Source: an uncultured bacterium
GTDB lineage: Bacteria; CAIWAD01
Length of the DNA: 53,713 bases
Direction: 5' to 3'
Assembly: GCA_903910645.1 (NCBI GenBank)
Contig: CAIWAD010000275.1
Location: forward strand, 1 to 53,713
Shown: piece after piece, positions 18,222-26,806 of the stretch
Layout: each line of letters starts with the position of its first letter
How positions within the stretch are numbered: position 1 is the stretch's first letter
Translations under genes and position numbers: made by a program
Notes under the pieces: generated by a model
Told to the model about the DNA's origin: nothing
Database searches by the model: none
Seen by the model: only the letters and a program-made list of their open reading frames with translations

Positions 18222-18893
18222 CTCGACCGCCACATCCAGGCACAATCCCAACAGTCGGCCTGATTCCTTTCCACCGAGTCAGGACACGGCCGCCCCCTGT
18301 CCAACCGGAAGGTGGCCCCCTTATCGAAATCAAAAATCTGCATAAGTAGGTAGCCCACAACCCCAGGCTCATTCATCGTGATGATTCGCGATGAAGTGTG
18401 TTGTCACCTAAGAACGAAATGGGATGGAAAAGGACAAAAGTGGAAGCAAGGGATGGGAAGATAGATTTCGTTATGGCCTGAAAAATAAATCCGAAAAAAG
18501 TGAAAACACCCCTTGCAAACACCTCTCGGGGAGAAGACCGTTACAGGAGCGACGGGAAAACCGCGGTTGGAACCCTGGTTCCTGATGCCGTCAGCCGACG
18601 CTGAGTTGCGGATTCTCAGTCGACCGGAGAGCCCCCAAGGATGGATGAACATACGGAAACAAGGAAGAAGCCCATGCCTGAACGAACGTCAAGGATCCCG
18701 CACGCCAGCTTGGAACGACAGACCAGGCGGCAGCTGGCCCATGCGTGCGCCAATAGGTCCACGACACGTCCGGTGATTCTGGCCAACCGGCACCCGTGGC
18801 ATCCAGACTCATCCCGATCCCCCAGGGAAATGATGGCCCTTCGCTGGGTGACGACGAATCCATCGGTGGACAAGAGAAAAGGTGGGAAGGGTG

Positions 18894-18922
18894 TTGACGC
18901 CTCCTCTCGGACGGGGTATCGT
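18894..18922 (+). promoter_or_regulatory. Candidate promoter 1 of the replication module
   Basis: TTGACG, 17-base spacer, TATCGT. The spacer contains TCGGACG 13 bases after the start of the -35 box, exactly as in the second promoter-like site at 19073. The shared spacer word may be an operator. Confidence 0.45.
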
Positions 18923-19072
18923 GAGATGGTGAGGGGGAGGGATGGCTTCCGGACCTCGGCTTGGCGAAAGGGAATGGTCATGACAAACAAGCCGTTGCCG
19001 GCAACTTCCCGCACCACGAAGGACACAGCCTCTCGCTTCTGGCGCGTTTATGAAAAAGGTGGAGCTCGGCAC

Positions 19073-19101
19073 TTGACACGCCCTATCGGACGAAGTACCC
19101 A
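19073..19101 (+). promoter_or_regulatory. Candidate promoter 2 of the replication module
   Basis: TTGACA, 17-base spacer, TACCCA, about 105 bases before the HTH gene. The spacer again has TCGGACG at the same offset as the site at 18894. The -10 box is weak, which would suit an activated or repressed promoter. Confidence 0.45.
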
Positions 19102-19204
19102 TGATGCCAACAGGAGTTACGGGACTCGATCAAGCTGGCCATTTGGGTCGGATCGACCCCAGGAAGAACCGGAGAACCGAACAAGATCAGATAAGGAGAG
19201 ACCC

Positions 19205-19531
19205 ATGCGACCCATGACCCCGCCCCGGATCCAAGAGCGCCCCGCGCGCCAAACCGCGACCTCCCAGACCCGGACGGCGTTCCGCGACCTACCCGATGAG
19301 GAGCGCCGCGTCCGCCTCTTGGAGGCCATCCATCAGGAACTGGGCCATCCGCCCAGCCGGCGGCCGGCCCTGTTGACGGAAGTGCAGGTGGCAGGGGTCC
19401 TCAAGCGGACGGTGGGTACCCTGCGCAACCGCCGCTGGGCCGGCCTGCCCGTACCCCGGCATGTCGTGGTGGGCCGCCAGGTCCTGTACGAACCACTGGA
19501 TGTGGTGGACTTCATGCTGTCCGGGGCCTAG
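19205..19531 (+). CDS. Small helix-turn-helix (AlpA/excisionase-like) protein
   Basis: 108 residues from ATG 19205, chosen because AAGGAGA lies 6 bases upstream. The C-terminal half reads LLTEVQVAGVLKRTVGTLRNRRWAGLPVPRHVVVGRQVLYEPLDVVDFM, the pattern of MerR-like/AlpA helix-turn-helix proteins: a helix choosing a target, then a short basic wing. Such proteins act as excisionases or regulators in plasmids, phages and integrative elements. It stands first in a rightward cluster with the primase-helicase, 53 bases ahead of that gene's preferred start. A regulatory role at the TCGGACG sites is possible but unproven. Confidence 0.65.
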   Translation: MRPMTPPRIQERPARQTATSQTRTAFRDLPDEERRVRLLEAIHQELGHPPSRRPALLTEVQVAGVLKRTVGTLRNRRWAGLPVPRHVVVGRQVLYEPLDVVDFMLSGA

Positions 19532-19584
19532 TAGCCCCGGGCGGATGGCGGGTGGAACGGCATAACAAGCCAGGGAGGTGGCCG

Positions 19585-22512
19585 GTGGGCGCGTTCGGTG
19601 AGCTGATCGATCAAGTCAAGCGGGATGTTCCCATCGGCCTCTTCCTGCCCGGCGGCGTGACCCCGCACCGGAACATCCGCTGTCCCATCCCTGGCCACGA
19701 AGACAAGAATCCTTCCTTCCAGGTGAACTCGGAGCGCAATTCGTGGGTGTGCTGGAGCCACCCCACCACACCCAATCGGGGCAGCGTGATCGACCTGGTG
19801 ATAGCCTTGACCGGCCGGTCGTTTGTGGAGGCCGTTCGCCACTGCGCGGACGTGGGCGGCATCCGCCACGTGGCCCCCACCCCGGAGGAGGAGTCGAGGG
19901 CTCACGCGCGCCATGCCCGGGAGGCCGTGCTGGAGAGGGTGACAACCTGGGCGGAAGACCGTCTGTGGACGGACCACGTGCAGGCCAAGCAGCTGCGCGA
20001 CTACCTGACGGGCAGAGGGTTCGGCGTGGAGCTGCTGCGCACCCAGCGGGTGGGATGGATGGACCTGAGCAGCCTGGCTGGCTCCTTGCCCCGCGATCCC
20101 GTCCTGGCCGGGTTGACCCTGGACGATTTGATCCTGGCCGGGCTGTACACCGAGACACCCGCGCCGCTGTTCCGCGGAGCACGGATTTCCTTCCCGGTCC
20201 TGTGGCGGGGCCGAGTGGAGGGCATGACCTTCCGGACCCTCGAACCGGGCTCCAAGCGCAAGTACATGCATCTGGCCGGCCAGCCTGCTGGTTTGTACAA
20301 CCTGGACGCACTATCAGGCGGGCGGGAGATCCTTCTGACCGAGGGGATTCCCGACTGCTGGACCTTGATGCAATGGGGCATCCCCGCGGTGGCCAATCTG
20401 GGTGTCGAGGCCGTCAAGCACGCATCGCGCTTTGCCGGCTGCTCGCGCGTGGTCCTGGCCTGGGACAACGACGCGGCCGGACGCGGCCGGGTTCTTCGCA
20501 GTGCCCGGGCCATCCAAGAGGCCTTGGGCGAGCGCGGTGAAGTGGCCATCCTGCATGTGCCCGGGCATAAGGACGTGAACGACTGGGCCCGGGCGGGTGG
20601 CACGGCGGAGGCGTTTCGCGAGCTGGTGGCCCAGGCGCCCGACCTGATCTCCTACCAGATCACCCAGGTACCGGACGTGAAGAAGGGCCAGCGCCTGGAC
20701 GCCAAGGGCCAGGCGGCTCTGGAAGACCTCGTGGACGACATCGGCCACTTGCCCGTGACGCGCCAAGGAGCCTTCCTGACGATTTTGGGCAAGCGCATCG
20801 CCACATCAATCACTGACTTGCGACGCCTGCTTCGCGAACGCCAGGCGCTGCGCGAGCGGCGGCTGGAGAGCCAGGCCCAAGCCAGCGGCGCCGTGCGCGG
20901 TGCCGAAGGCGAGGACCAGGACAAGGAAGAGGACTACGACTACTCCACCCGGCGACCCTATGTCGCCGCCCTGGACTTCGCCTTCCCCGTGGATGGGCCC
21001 ATCCGGGCGAACATCGGCTTCCACCTGTCCAAGCGTGTGGACGGGGACTGGGTCCCCACCAAGCAACTGGTGGAGGTGGAATGGGGTCCGGGCGGCCTCG
21101 AGGCCCGGCGCGTGCCCTACGTCCGGCGACAAGTGGGTGACGAGGGGCTCACGCGTTTTCCCATGGATGGCATGCCGTTCTGGACCTTGGAGGAAGGCAC
21201 GCCCTTCAGTGTGAAGCAGTTTCTCACGAATCCTGTGATCTGCAGGCCTAACTCCGCCGAGCTCTTCACTCGGATCCGGACCCTTCTGCAGCAGTACCTA
21301 TGGTATCCCGATCCGGGCAGCTCGTCCCTCGTGACCCTCTATGTCATGCTGAGCTATGTCTTTGCCCTATTCCGCTCCATGGGCATGCTGCATTTCAACG
21401 GCAACGCTGCTTCCGGCAAGTCCCTGTCCATGGATTTCATGGAGCGGCTTTGCTTCAACGCCCAGAAGACGGGCAGCATCTCGGGAGCGGCTCTCTTCCG
21501 CCTGACCCATGCCTCGCGCCCCACGCTGCTCATTGACGAGGCTGAGCGTCTGGCTCATCCGGGCCGCGACACGCCGGAAGAGGCCTTGCGCCTGATCTTG
21601 AACGAGGCCTATCGCGTCAATGGCATGGTGATTCGCACAAACCCGGAAACCCTGCAGCCCGAGCGCTTCTTCACCTTCGGCCCCAAGTGCGTGGCCTCCA
21701 TCAAGGAGATGGACCTTGTCTTCGGCAGCCGCTGCATCGTCATCGCTTGCCTGGCGCCGGATCACCAAGTGGAGCTGGCCGATGCCGGCCAGAATGGTTC
21801 GCTGCTGGATCGAGTCTGTCAGGACCTGCGCAACCAGCTGCACTGCTGGGCCTTGTGGGAGTTCCCCCGCCTCTACCGCATCTACACCGAGGACCTCTTG
21901 GGCCAGCACAAGGGGCTGAAGGGCCGACAGCGCGAGATCTGGCTTCCGCCCGTGACGCTGGCGCGCCTTGTGGATGAGGCTTCCGCTTCCGGCCAGCGCC
22001 TGGAAGCGGAGGACCAAGTCCTGTCCACCCAGGAACGGTTGGCCAAGCTCCAGGAGAAGCGGGCGCGTCTGGAGAACGAGCACGTTCTGGTCCTGTCGGC
22101 GCTTCGCGACATCCTGCGTGGGGACGACCGCAAGCTGTTCGAACTGCTCCTGCACCCTCACAAGTTCAATGTGACCAAGCTCTCCGATGCCATCCGCGAC
22201 ATGCTGGTGAAGTCCGGCACGTGGTTTCCCAGTCGGCCGTTCGGAACCCGTCAACTGGCGCGCATCCTGCGCAGCAACAACGTGGCCAGCGAGGCCGACC
22301 ACACACCACGCTTGTCGGAGGGGGGCCGAACCGTCCACGCTGTCCTCCTGCACGACCAGCGGGTGGAGGATGCCCTGCGGAGGCTATTGGGCGAAGAAGA
22401 GATGGCACTGGGTTTCGCAGGCTTGGCTTCGGGCATCGTGGCGGAGGATCGCGCGCCCTTGGCCGTGGAGCCCGTCCAGGGCGCGGAAGCGGAGGATGAC
22501 ATCCCCTTCTAG
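19585..22512 (+). CDS. Primase-helicase of a mobile element (zinc finger, TOPRIM, P-loop ATPase, SSB-like tail)
   Basis: 975 residues from GTG 19585, preferred because GGGAGG lies 7 bases upstream; an earlier in-frame GTG at 19552 has none. A DnaG-like zinc finger comes first (CPIPGHEDKNPSF...CWSH; the fourth ligand would be His rather than Cys), then TOPRIM motifs (LTEGIPD about residue 253, WDNDAAG about 295). An acidic linker (EGEDQDKEEDYDYS) leads to a P-loop ATPase (GNAASGKS about 607, LLIDEAERL about 648). The protein ends EAEDDIPF, matching the conserved acidic tip of single-stranded DNA-binding proteins. This would be a self-contained primase and helicase for an integrated plasmid, phage satellite or integrative element. 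The ATPase subfamily is uncertain. Confidence 0.8.
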   Translation: MGAFGELIDQVKRDVPIGLFLPGGVTPHRNIRCPIPGHEDKNPSFQVNSERNSWVCWSHPTTPNRGSVIDLVIALTGRSFVEAVRHCADVGGIRHVAPTPEEESRAHARHAREAVLERVTTWAEDRLWTDHVQAKQLRDYLTGRGFGVELLRTQRVGWMDLSSLAGSLPRDPVLAGLTLDDLILAGLYTETPAPLFRGARISFPVLWRGRVEGMTFRTLEPGSKRKYMHLAGQPAGLYNLDALSGGREILLTEGIPDCWTLMQWGIPAVANLGVEAVKHASRFAGCSRVVLAWDNDAAGRGRVLRSARAIQEALGERGEVAILHVPGHKDVNDWARAGGTAEAFRELVAQAPDLISYQITQVPDVKKGQRLDAKGQAALEDLVDDIGHLPVTRQGAFLTILGKRIATSITDLRRLLRERQALRERRLESQAQASGAVRGAEGEDQDKEEDYDYSTRRPYVAALDFAFPVDGPIRANIGFHLSKRVDGDWVPTKQLVEVEWGPGGLEARRVPYVRRQVGDEGLTRFPMDGMPFWTLEEGTPFSVKQFLTNPVICRPNSAELFTRIRTLLQQYLWYPDPGSSSLVTLYVMLSYVFALFRSMGMLHFNGNAASGKSLSMDFMERLCFNAQKTGSISGAALFRLTHASRPTLLIDEAERLAHPGRDTPEEALRLILNEAYRVNGMVIRTNPETLQPERFFTFGPKCVASIKEMDLVFGSRCIVIACLAPDHQVELADAGQNGSLLDRVCQDLRNQLHCWALWEFPRLYRIYTEDLLGQHKGLKGRQREIWLPPVTLARLVDEASASGQRLEAEDQVLSTQERLAKLQEKRARLENEHVLVLSALRDILRGDDRKLFELLLHPHKFNVTKLSDAIRDMLVKSGTWFPSRPFGTRQLARILRSNNVASEADHTPRLSEGGRTVHAVLLHDQRVEDALRRLLGEEEMALGFAGLASGIVAEDRAPLAVEPVQGAEAEDDIPF

Positions 22513-22607
22513 GCCCTTCGCATCCGGATCGCACGCGTTGGAGGGCAGGCTCCGCCACGAACGATGGGACACGACCGTTTTCGAGAATCTAGACATGGAG
22601 GCCGACC

Positions 22608-23231
22608 ATGACCATGAACACCGACCCACCCACCACCAGAACCCTCTTTGATGTGGCGACCCTGTGCGCACGCCACATAGAAGGGTATCAGCGAGGTCTG
22701 TGCACTCCCGCCACGGAACTCGAGCGGCTGACGGACTTGCAGCCGTCGGATGAGGAGCGGTTCGCGTACGGGATGGGATTCGAGACCGGGGTGGCCTTTC
22801 GCGAACGCAATCCAGTCCACCCCGATGTCCGCTTTGTCCAGGGCGCGGCCGCCGTGGACTGGAACCGGGGGGCCATGGCCGCCGTGGAGCTGTTCCACGG
22901 TCGCTTCGGGGGGCTGGAGACGTTCCGTCGCGTGACGGTATTGAAGCGCGAACTGGCGGATCGGGCGGACACGCCGTTCGCCGATGGCTTCCACGCCCTG
23001 TGGGCCGCGTCCGAGGGGCTGGTGGAACAGGTGCAAGAAGCCCAATGCGAGCGCAACCAAGTGCAAGAGGTCCTGCACCAGATCCGCCTCCTGTTGGACG
23101 ATGCCGGCGTGCCCCGGCTGCTTCCGGACGGGCCGTCGACGGATCACGCGGCCCTGGGCGACTTGGCGTGGCGGGTGGCCCACGTGCTCGCCCAGCGGCA
23201 CTCCGGACCGGATCCGGTCGTGAGGGCGTGA
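22608..23231 (+). CDS. Hypothetical protein of the replication module
   Basis: 207 residues, start supported by GGAGG about 7 bases upstream. Soluble and acidic, with a long helical middle (LWAASEGLVEQVQEAQCERNQVQEVLHQIRLLLDD). It contains a segment YGMGFETGVAFRERNPVHPDVRFVQGAAAVDW. I recognise no family. It follows the primase-helicase by about 95 bases on the same strand and is probably co-transcribed. Confidence 0.65.
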   Translation: MTMNTDPPTTRTLFDVATLCARHIEGYQRGLCTPATELERLTDLQPSDEERFAYGMGFETGVAFRERNPVHPDVRFVQGAAAVDWNRGAMAAVELFHGRFGGLETFRRVTVLKRELADRADTPFADGFHALWAASEGLVEQVQEAQCERNQVQEVLHQIRLLLDDAGVPRLLPDGPSTDHAALGDLAWRVAHVLAQRHSGPDPVVRA

Positions 23232-23264
23232 CAAGCATCTGGGTGGACGAAGCAGGAGGAACCC

Positions 23265-23741
23265 ATGCCCCCGACGTCGGTGGAAAGCGGGCCCATCGGA
23301 CCCGAGGCCAAGGCTTACCTGGATCTGCGGTTTCGACGGGAGCGCGAGCAGATCGCACGGCAGCTGGACGCCCATGTGCAGACCCTGCAGCACAGACCAC
23401 CCGATGCCGCCATCCGGCGTCTTGAGGAGCATGTGGCCCGGTTGGAACGTCAACTGGGCGCCCTTTTGGACAACCAGCGCCGCGTGCACGCCCATCCCCG
23501 CGACTGGACCCCACGCAAGACGCGCGATGAGAAGGGGCGTCTCAAGGACGAGCTCCTGATGGGACTGGCCCAGGCCTTTGCGGCCGGATCCTGGACCAAG
23601 ACGCATGTGGCACGCGAACTGGGTGTTCCGGTGCGCACGCTGACCAGCTGGCTGGCGCGGAAGAAGGCTCCGCGTGATGCAGCCATGCGTGACCATCTGA
23701 GAGACTGGATCATCCGCAACCGGCGCGAGGGGGACTGCTGA
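23265..23741 (+). CDS. Small coiled-coil plus helix-turn-helix protein
   Basis: 158 residues with a strong ribosome-binding site (AGGAGGA). The N-terminal half is a predicted coiled coil (AIRRLEEHVARLERQLGALLDNQRR); the C-terminal half has a helix-turn-helix-like stretch WTKTHVARELGVPVRTLTSWLARKKAP. This suggests a dimeric DNA-binding protein, perhaps a replication initiator accessory or regulator of the module. No named family recognised. Same strand and spacing as its neighbours, so probably one operon. Confidence 0.65.
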   Translation: MPPTSVESGPIGPEAKAYLDLRFRREREQIARQLDAHVQTLQHRPPDAAIRRLEEHVARLERQLGALLDNQRRVHAHPRDWTPRKTRDEKGRLKDELLMGLAQAFAAGSWTKTHVARELGVPVRTLTSWLARKKAPRDAAMRDHLRDWIIRNRREGDC

Positions 23742-23802
23742 ACCCAAGTTGATCGGCGACCGGTTTCGCATGATCCAGGGCCGCACCCCAATAGGAGGAA
23801 CC

Positions 23803-24231
23803 ATGAGCACGACCTTTAGGGCCATCGGACGGCCGCCCACTGGGAAGGACCAGTTCGTCCTATCCCCTCTCTTCCAGGCCATGACGCTGGATGAGATCTG
23901 CGAGAGGATGCCCAGGGCCCGGGGGGCGGATGACGGGGATCCCTTCCGTCTCTTCCCCAACGACTCCACCTGCGATCCCTTGGCCGGTCGCCTCGCCCGG
24001 GCGGCCTTCTATTGGCAGATCCAGCCCGTCGACGCGGTGCGGGCCTTGGCCGCAGGCGGACACCGGTTCACGTTCGAGTCCATCATCCTGTGGCTGCTGG
24101 GAGAGCGCGTGCTGTCCACGTGGGAATCTCGCACCCTGGGTCGTCTGGTCCACCTGCTCGAACATCCGGAGTCCGAAGAACAGGTTCGAGGCTGGTGGCG
24201 CCGCGTCCGTGAGGTCCTGGAGCGGGAATGA
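23803..24231 (+). CDS. Hypothetical protein of the replication module
   Basis: 142 residues from ATG 23803, set by AGGAGG 5 bases upstream; the frame extends to 23749 without a site. Mostly helical (YWQIQPVDAVRALAAGGHRFTFESIILWLLGERVLS) with a basic-acidic end. No motif or family recognised. The leader GGAGGAACC-ATG nearly repeats that of the gene at 23265. Confidence 0.6.
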   Translation: MSTTFRAIGRPPTGKDQFVLSPLFQAMTLDEICERMPRARGADDGDPFRLFPNDSTCDPLAGRLARAAFYWQIQPVDAVRALAAGGHRFTFESIILWLLGERVLSTWESRTLGRLVHLLEHPESEEQVRGWWRRVREVLERE

Positions 24232-24367
24232 GCCGCGCACCGGGTCCGGTTGGCACGAACTCGCTTGGAGCCTGCGAAAGGGACCTCAGGTGTTCCCTTC
24301 CGGGTTCAGGCTCGTCCCACACCATCTCGACATTCACCCCACCATCACCCAAGAAGGAGGTGCACGT

Positions 24368-24994
24368 ATGAAGGAAGCTGGGACTGGACACCATGTCCCC
24401 GACCCAGGTGACAAGGCTCGCATTGCCGAGCTGGTCGAGGAAGCGCAGATGATCCTGGATCTTACCCGCAAAAAGGGCTGGTATCTGCTGTTCGACCCGG
24501 TTCGGCGCTCAGCGGCCCAGGCCGTGCAAGGCCTGTTGGTCGAGGAGGATCCGGTGGAGATCTGCAAGCACCAAGCCCACTTGGAGGCGTGCCGCAACCA
24601 GATCGCCAAGCTGCGACGACCCTTTGAGGAGTTGAAACGACGGATTCCGGATCACCCCTTGGCCATCCAAGGGCTTCCATTTGCAGATGAGTTCGACCTC
24701 ACGTTGGCGTGCGGCCTCATCCATCCCGAGGGAGTGGAAGCCATGATCCAGAAGGGCCGCCGGCCCAAGCCGGACCCTTTCTTCTTGAGGCTCTTGAGAA
24801 GCGTGCCAGGGGCAGATCTTCAGGATCCGGTCGAGCGGGACTCAAACCTCAAGACGGACGACCGCTGGGAGCAACCGACGGCGAAGAAGCGGAAGGTTCA
24901 AACTCCAAAGGACGACCATCCGTGGAGGTTGAAGTCGGTCGCCAAACAAAGGCCTCGGCCGGCCGACGACTCGTGGATCGGCGAAGACCGGTAA
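24368..24994 (+). CDS. Hypothetical protein, last gene of the replication module
   Basis: 208 residues from ATG 24368, set by AAGGAGG about 8 bases upstream. The first 150 residues look helical (LVEEAQMILDLTRKKGWYLLFDPVRRSAAQAVQGLLVEE, then ICKHQAHLEACRNQIAKLRRPFEELKRR); the last 60 are basic and disordered (KKRKVQTPKDDHPWRLKSVAKQRPRP), which suggests nucleic-acid binding. No family recognised. A strong terminator follows 32 bases after the stop. Confidence 0.6.
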   Translation: MKEAGTGHHVPDPGDKARIAELVEEAQMILDLTRKKGWYLLFDPVRRSAAQAVQGLLVEEDPVEICKHQAHLEACRNQIAKLRRPFEELKRRIPDHPLAIQGLPFADEFDLTLACGLIHPEGVEAMIQKGRRPKPDPFFLRLLRSVPGADLQDPVERDSNLKTDDRWEQPTAKKRKVQTPKDDHPWRLKSVAKQRPRPADDSWIGEDR

Positions 24995-25026
24995 CCTCGA
25001 CGTCCAATCTCATTCACCCACCCACA

Positions 25027-25052
25027 GAGGCCCTCCCATGAGGGCCTCTTTT
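25027..25052 (+). terminator. Rho-independent terminator of the replication module
   Basis: GAGGCCCTC - CCAT - GAGGGCCTC followed by TTTT: a perfect 9-base stem. It closes the cluster that starts at 19205. Confidence 0.85.
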
Positions 25053-25243
25053 CGTGAGTACGATGCCGGCGTGTGTCCCTGCATCGAAATGGGCTCGTCC
25101 GGTGTCACCGGATCTCCGCTTTCGAGATCGCAGTGCCGCCCCTTCACCCGGAGGAACGGGCACCAGACCCTACCATTTCCTGGAGGCGACGGCCCCTCCG
25201 CTTCCCGGCCTAGCCTGTAGGGTTGTCAGGATGGATGAGCCAA

Positions 25244-25264
25244 TGGTCCCGTTCTACGGGACCA
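25244..25264. repeat. 21-base palindrome, copy 1
   Basis: TGGTCCCGT - TCT - ACGGGACCA. An extra half-site ACGGGACCA follows immediately (25264-25272). Confidence 0.8.
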
Positions 25265-25317
25265 CGGGACCATTCGCCAAGAGGACGCGCAAGGTCTCTG
25301 GGGCCGATTTGGCCCCG

Positions 25318-25338
25318 TGGTCCCGTAGAACGGGACCA
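25318..25338. repeat. 21-base palindrome, copy 2 (inverted)
   Basis: TGGTCCCGT - AGA - ACGGGACCA, the exact reverse complement of copy 1 including the three-base centre, 53 bases away. No T-run follows, so it is not an ordinary terminator. Confidence 0.8.
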
Positions 25339-25383
25339 AACCCACTCGCGCTTACTGCAAAGTGGCAGGCGTTTCAGCTTTGA

Positions 25384-25564
25384 TGTAAGCATGTAACAAG
25401 GAAAAGGGGGGGAGGGGGGCCTGCTGCGATGGAATTGCTGTCATGCGAAGCTCCTCCCCAAAAATGGAAGAAGAGCTTCGCTCCCAGCAGGAGCCCTTCT
25501 CCCCCGCGGAAATGGCGCGCACGCCTGGGCCCCCCCGGGGGGGATTCTTGCTTACATGCTTACA
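25384..25564. repeat. Inverted 13-base repeat pair
   Basis: TGTAAGCATGTAA at 25384-25396 and its complement TTACATGCTTACA at 25552-25564. ACAAGG occurs at the end of both sites and again near 25978. Confidence 0.6.
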
Positions 25565-25963
25565 AGGTTCTTTTGCGTATACGTGTTGAATCGCCTGGCA
25601 TACGTGGCCACTCCCGTCCGCGAAGGTCCGAGGCTGGCCGGGGTGCAGGTCGGGCCCCAGCCCCAGGTGTGCGGTCTATGGGGATGGAAGCGGGGGTACG
25701 TGGCGGCGCCAGCGCGTTGGGAAAACCGATGCAAGACAAGAGGGCGTGAAACCAGGGCGGGAAATGGAGATTCCGAGAGGGGTGAACAGAACTCGCATTG
25801 ATGGAAGGGTTTTGTGCTCACCTTGAGTGGAAAATGGCACTCCAGCTCAGAGGAGAAGCAGGGCGTGCGCCGCCCCGCGCATCGAGGTGGCCCCTGGGGG
25901 ACTGCTTGCTGTGGGGGCGGGAAGATGAGTGTGACGCTCTTTGTATTTTGATTTGAAGAAATG

Positions 25964-25998
25964 GCTTGCAAGAATAAAAACAAGGAATAGATTGCAAG
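25964..25998. promoter_or_regulatory. Probable AbiEi autoregulatory repeats
   Basis: GCTTGCAA and its complement TTGCAAGC flank about 20 bases just upstream of, and touching, the abiEi-like start codon. Known AbiEi antitoxins bind inverted repeats in their own promoter, so this is the likely operator. Confidence 0.45.
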
Positions 25999-25999
25999 C

Positions 26000-26806
26000 A
26001 TGAAGCAGCAACTGGGGAACCTGGAGAGACAGCTGGTGGCCTATGCCCAGCTGCGAAACTGGAAGAGCATCCGGGACGAGGAAGTATGCCGTGTACTGGG
26101 CCTGTCCATGCCCCAGGCCCAAGCCGTGCTGCGCCGCCTGGCGCGGGGTGGTTGGGCGGCCCGGGTGCGGCCCGGCCTGTTCCTCTTGCCCGAGCGGCTG
26201 CCGCTGGGGGCCTGGAGTCCCGACGAGACCGAGGCGTTGACGGCGCTGATGGAGGAGGTTGGGGCCACGTGGCAGCTCTGCGGGCCCAGCGCCTTCAACC
26301 GCTATGGGTTCGACGAGCAGGTGCCCAACCGCCTCACCGTGTGCAACAACCGCCTGTCAGGCGTGCGGACCATTGGCGCGGTGACGCTCCAACTGATCAA
26401 GGTGTCGGACGACCGGCTGGGGCAAACCGAGGTCCAGACGATGGCAAGCGGCAGCCAGGTCGTGTACGCCTCGCGCGTGCGCACCTTGGTCGATGCCATC
26501 CGCGACGCGGCCCGGTTTGGCAGTCTGCCACGCGCCTATGACTGGATCCGCAAGGATCTTGCCCAGGGCAAGACCACCGCAGGGGACCTGGTGGATGTGG
26601 CATGCCAAGCCGGGGACAAGGCCACGCGGCGGCGGCTGGGCGTGCTCTTGGAACGGGAGGGCATATCCCCGAATCTGCTGGAGTCGCTGGAACGTTCCCT
26701 CCCACCCACGACCGCCACGATTCCCTTCGATCCCACTCGGCCCAAACGCGGTTCCTGGAGCCGGCGCTGGGGCGTCATCATCAACGATGGGGAGAATGCT
26801 TCATGA
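26000..26806 (+). CDS. AbiEi-type antitoxin / transcriptional regulator
   Basis: 268 residues. The N-terminal winged helix (SIRDEEVCRVLGLSMPQAQAVLRRLARGGWAARVRPGLFLLP) is followed by the AbiEi C-terminal region (WQLCGPSAFNRYGFDEQ, YASRVRTLVDAIRDAARFGSLPRAYDWI). In AbiE systems this protein represses its own operon and prevents the toxic effect of AbiEii (type IV toxin-antitoxin). It overlaps the downstream nucleotidyltransferase by ATGA, the usual coupling. ATG 26000 lies within the last arm of the promoter inverted repeat; no good Shine-Dalgarno is seen, so translation may be weak or the message nearly leaderless. Confidence 0.8.
   Translation: MKQQLGNLERQLVAYAQLRNWKSIRDEEVCRVLGLSMPQAQAVLRRLARGGWAARVRPGLFLLPERLPLGAWSPDETEALTALMEEVGATWQLCGPSAFNRYGFDEQVPNRLTVCNNRLSGVRTIGAVTLQLIKVSDDRLGQTEVQTMASGSQVVYASRVRTLVDAIRDAARFGSLPRAYDWIRKDLAQGKTTAGDLVDVACQAGDKATRRRLGVLLEREGISPNLLESLERSLPPTTATIPFDPTRPKRGSWSRRWGVIINDGENAS

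Larger units (their letters stand above)
18252..19204. other. Long untranslated region before the replication module
   Basis: About 950 bases with no convincing gene; an open frame crosses it but has no ribosome-binding site and an amino-acid content typical of non-coding GC-rich DNA. It holds two similar promoter-like boxes (listed separately) that read toward the HTH and primase genes. Confidence 0.5.
25053..25999. other. Repeat-rich non-coding region, possible replication or recombination site
   Basis: About 950 bases without a believable gene. It contains the paired palindromes at 25244 and 25318, GGGGCC-GATTT-GGCCCC between them (25300-25316), the inverted 13-base pair at 25384/25552, a GCGAAGCTC...GAGCTTCGC hairpin near 25445-25490, and the AbiE promoter region at the right end. 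The density of inverted repeats just after a replication operon suits an origin or resolution site; this is inference. Confidence 0.45.

Noticed and set aside
18641-19204. N-terminal extension of the HTH gene to 18641
   Set aside because: No ribosome-binding site at 18641; the extension has non-coding composition, while ATG 19205 has AAGGAGA at good spacing.
25244-25338. The two 21-base palindromes as transcription terminators
   Set aside because: Neither is followed by a T-run, and the real terminator of the operon is at 25027.
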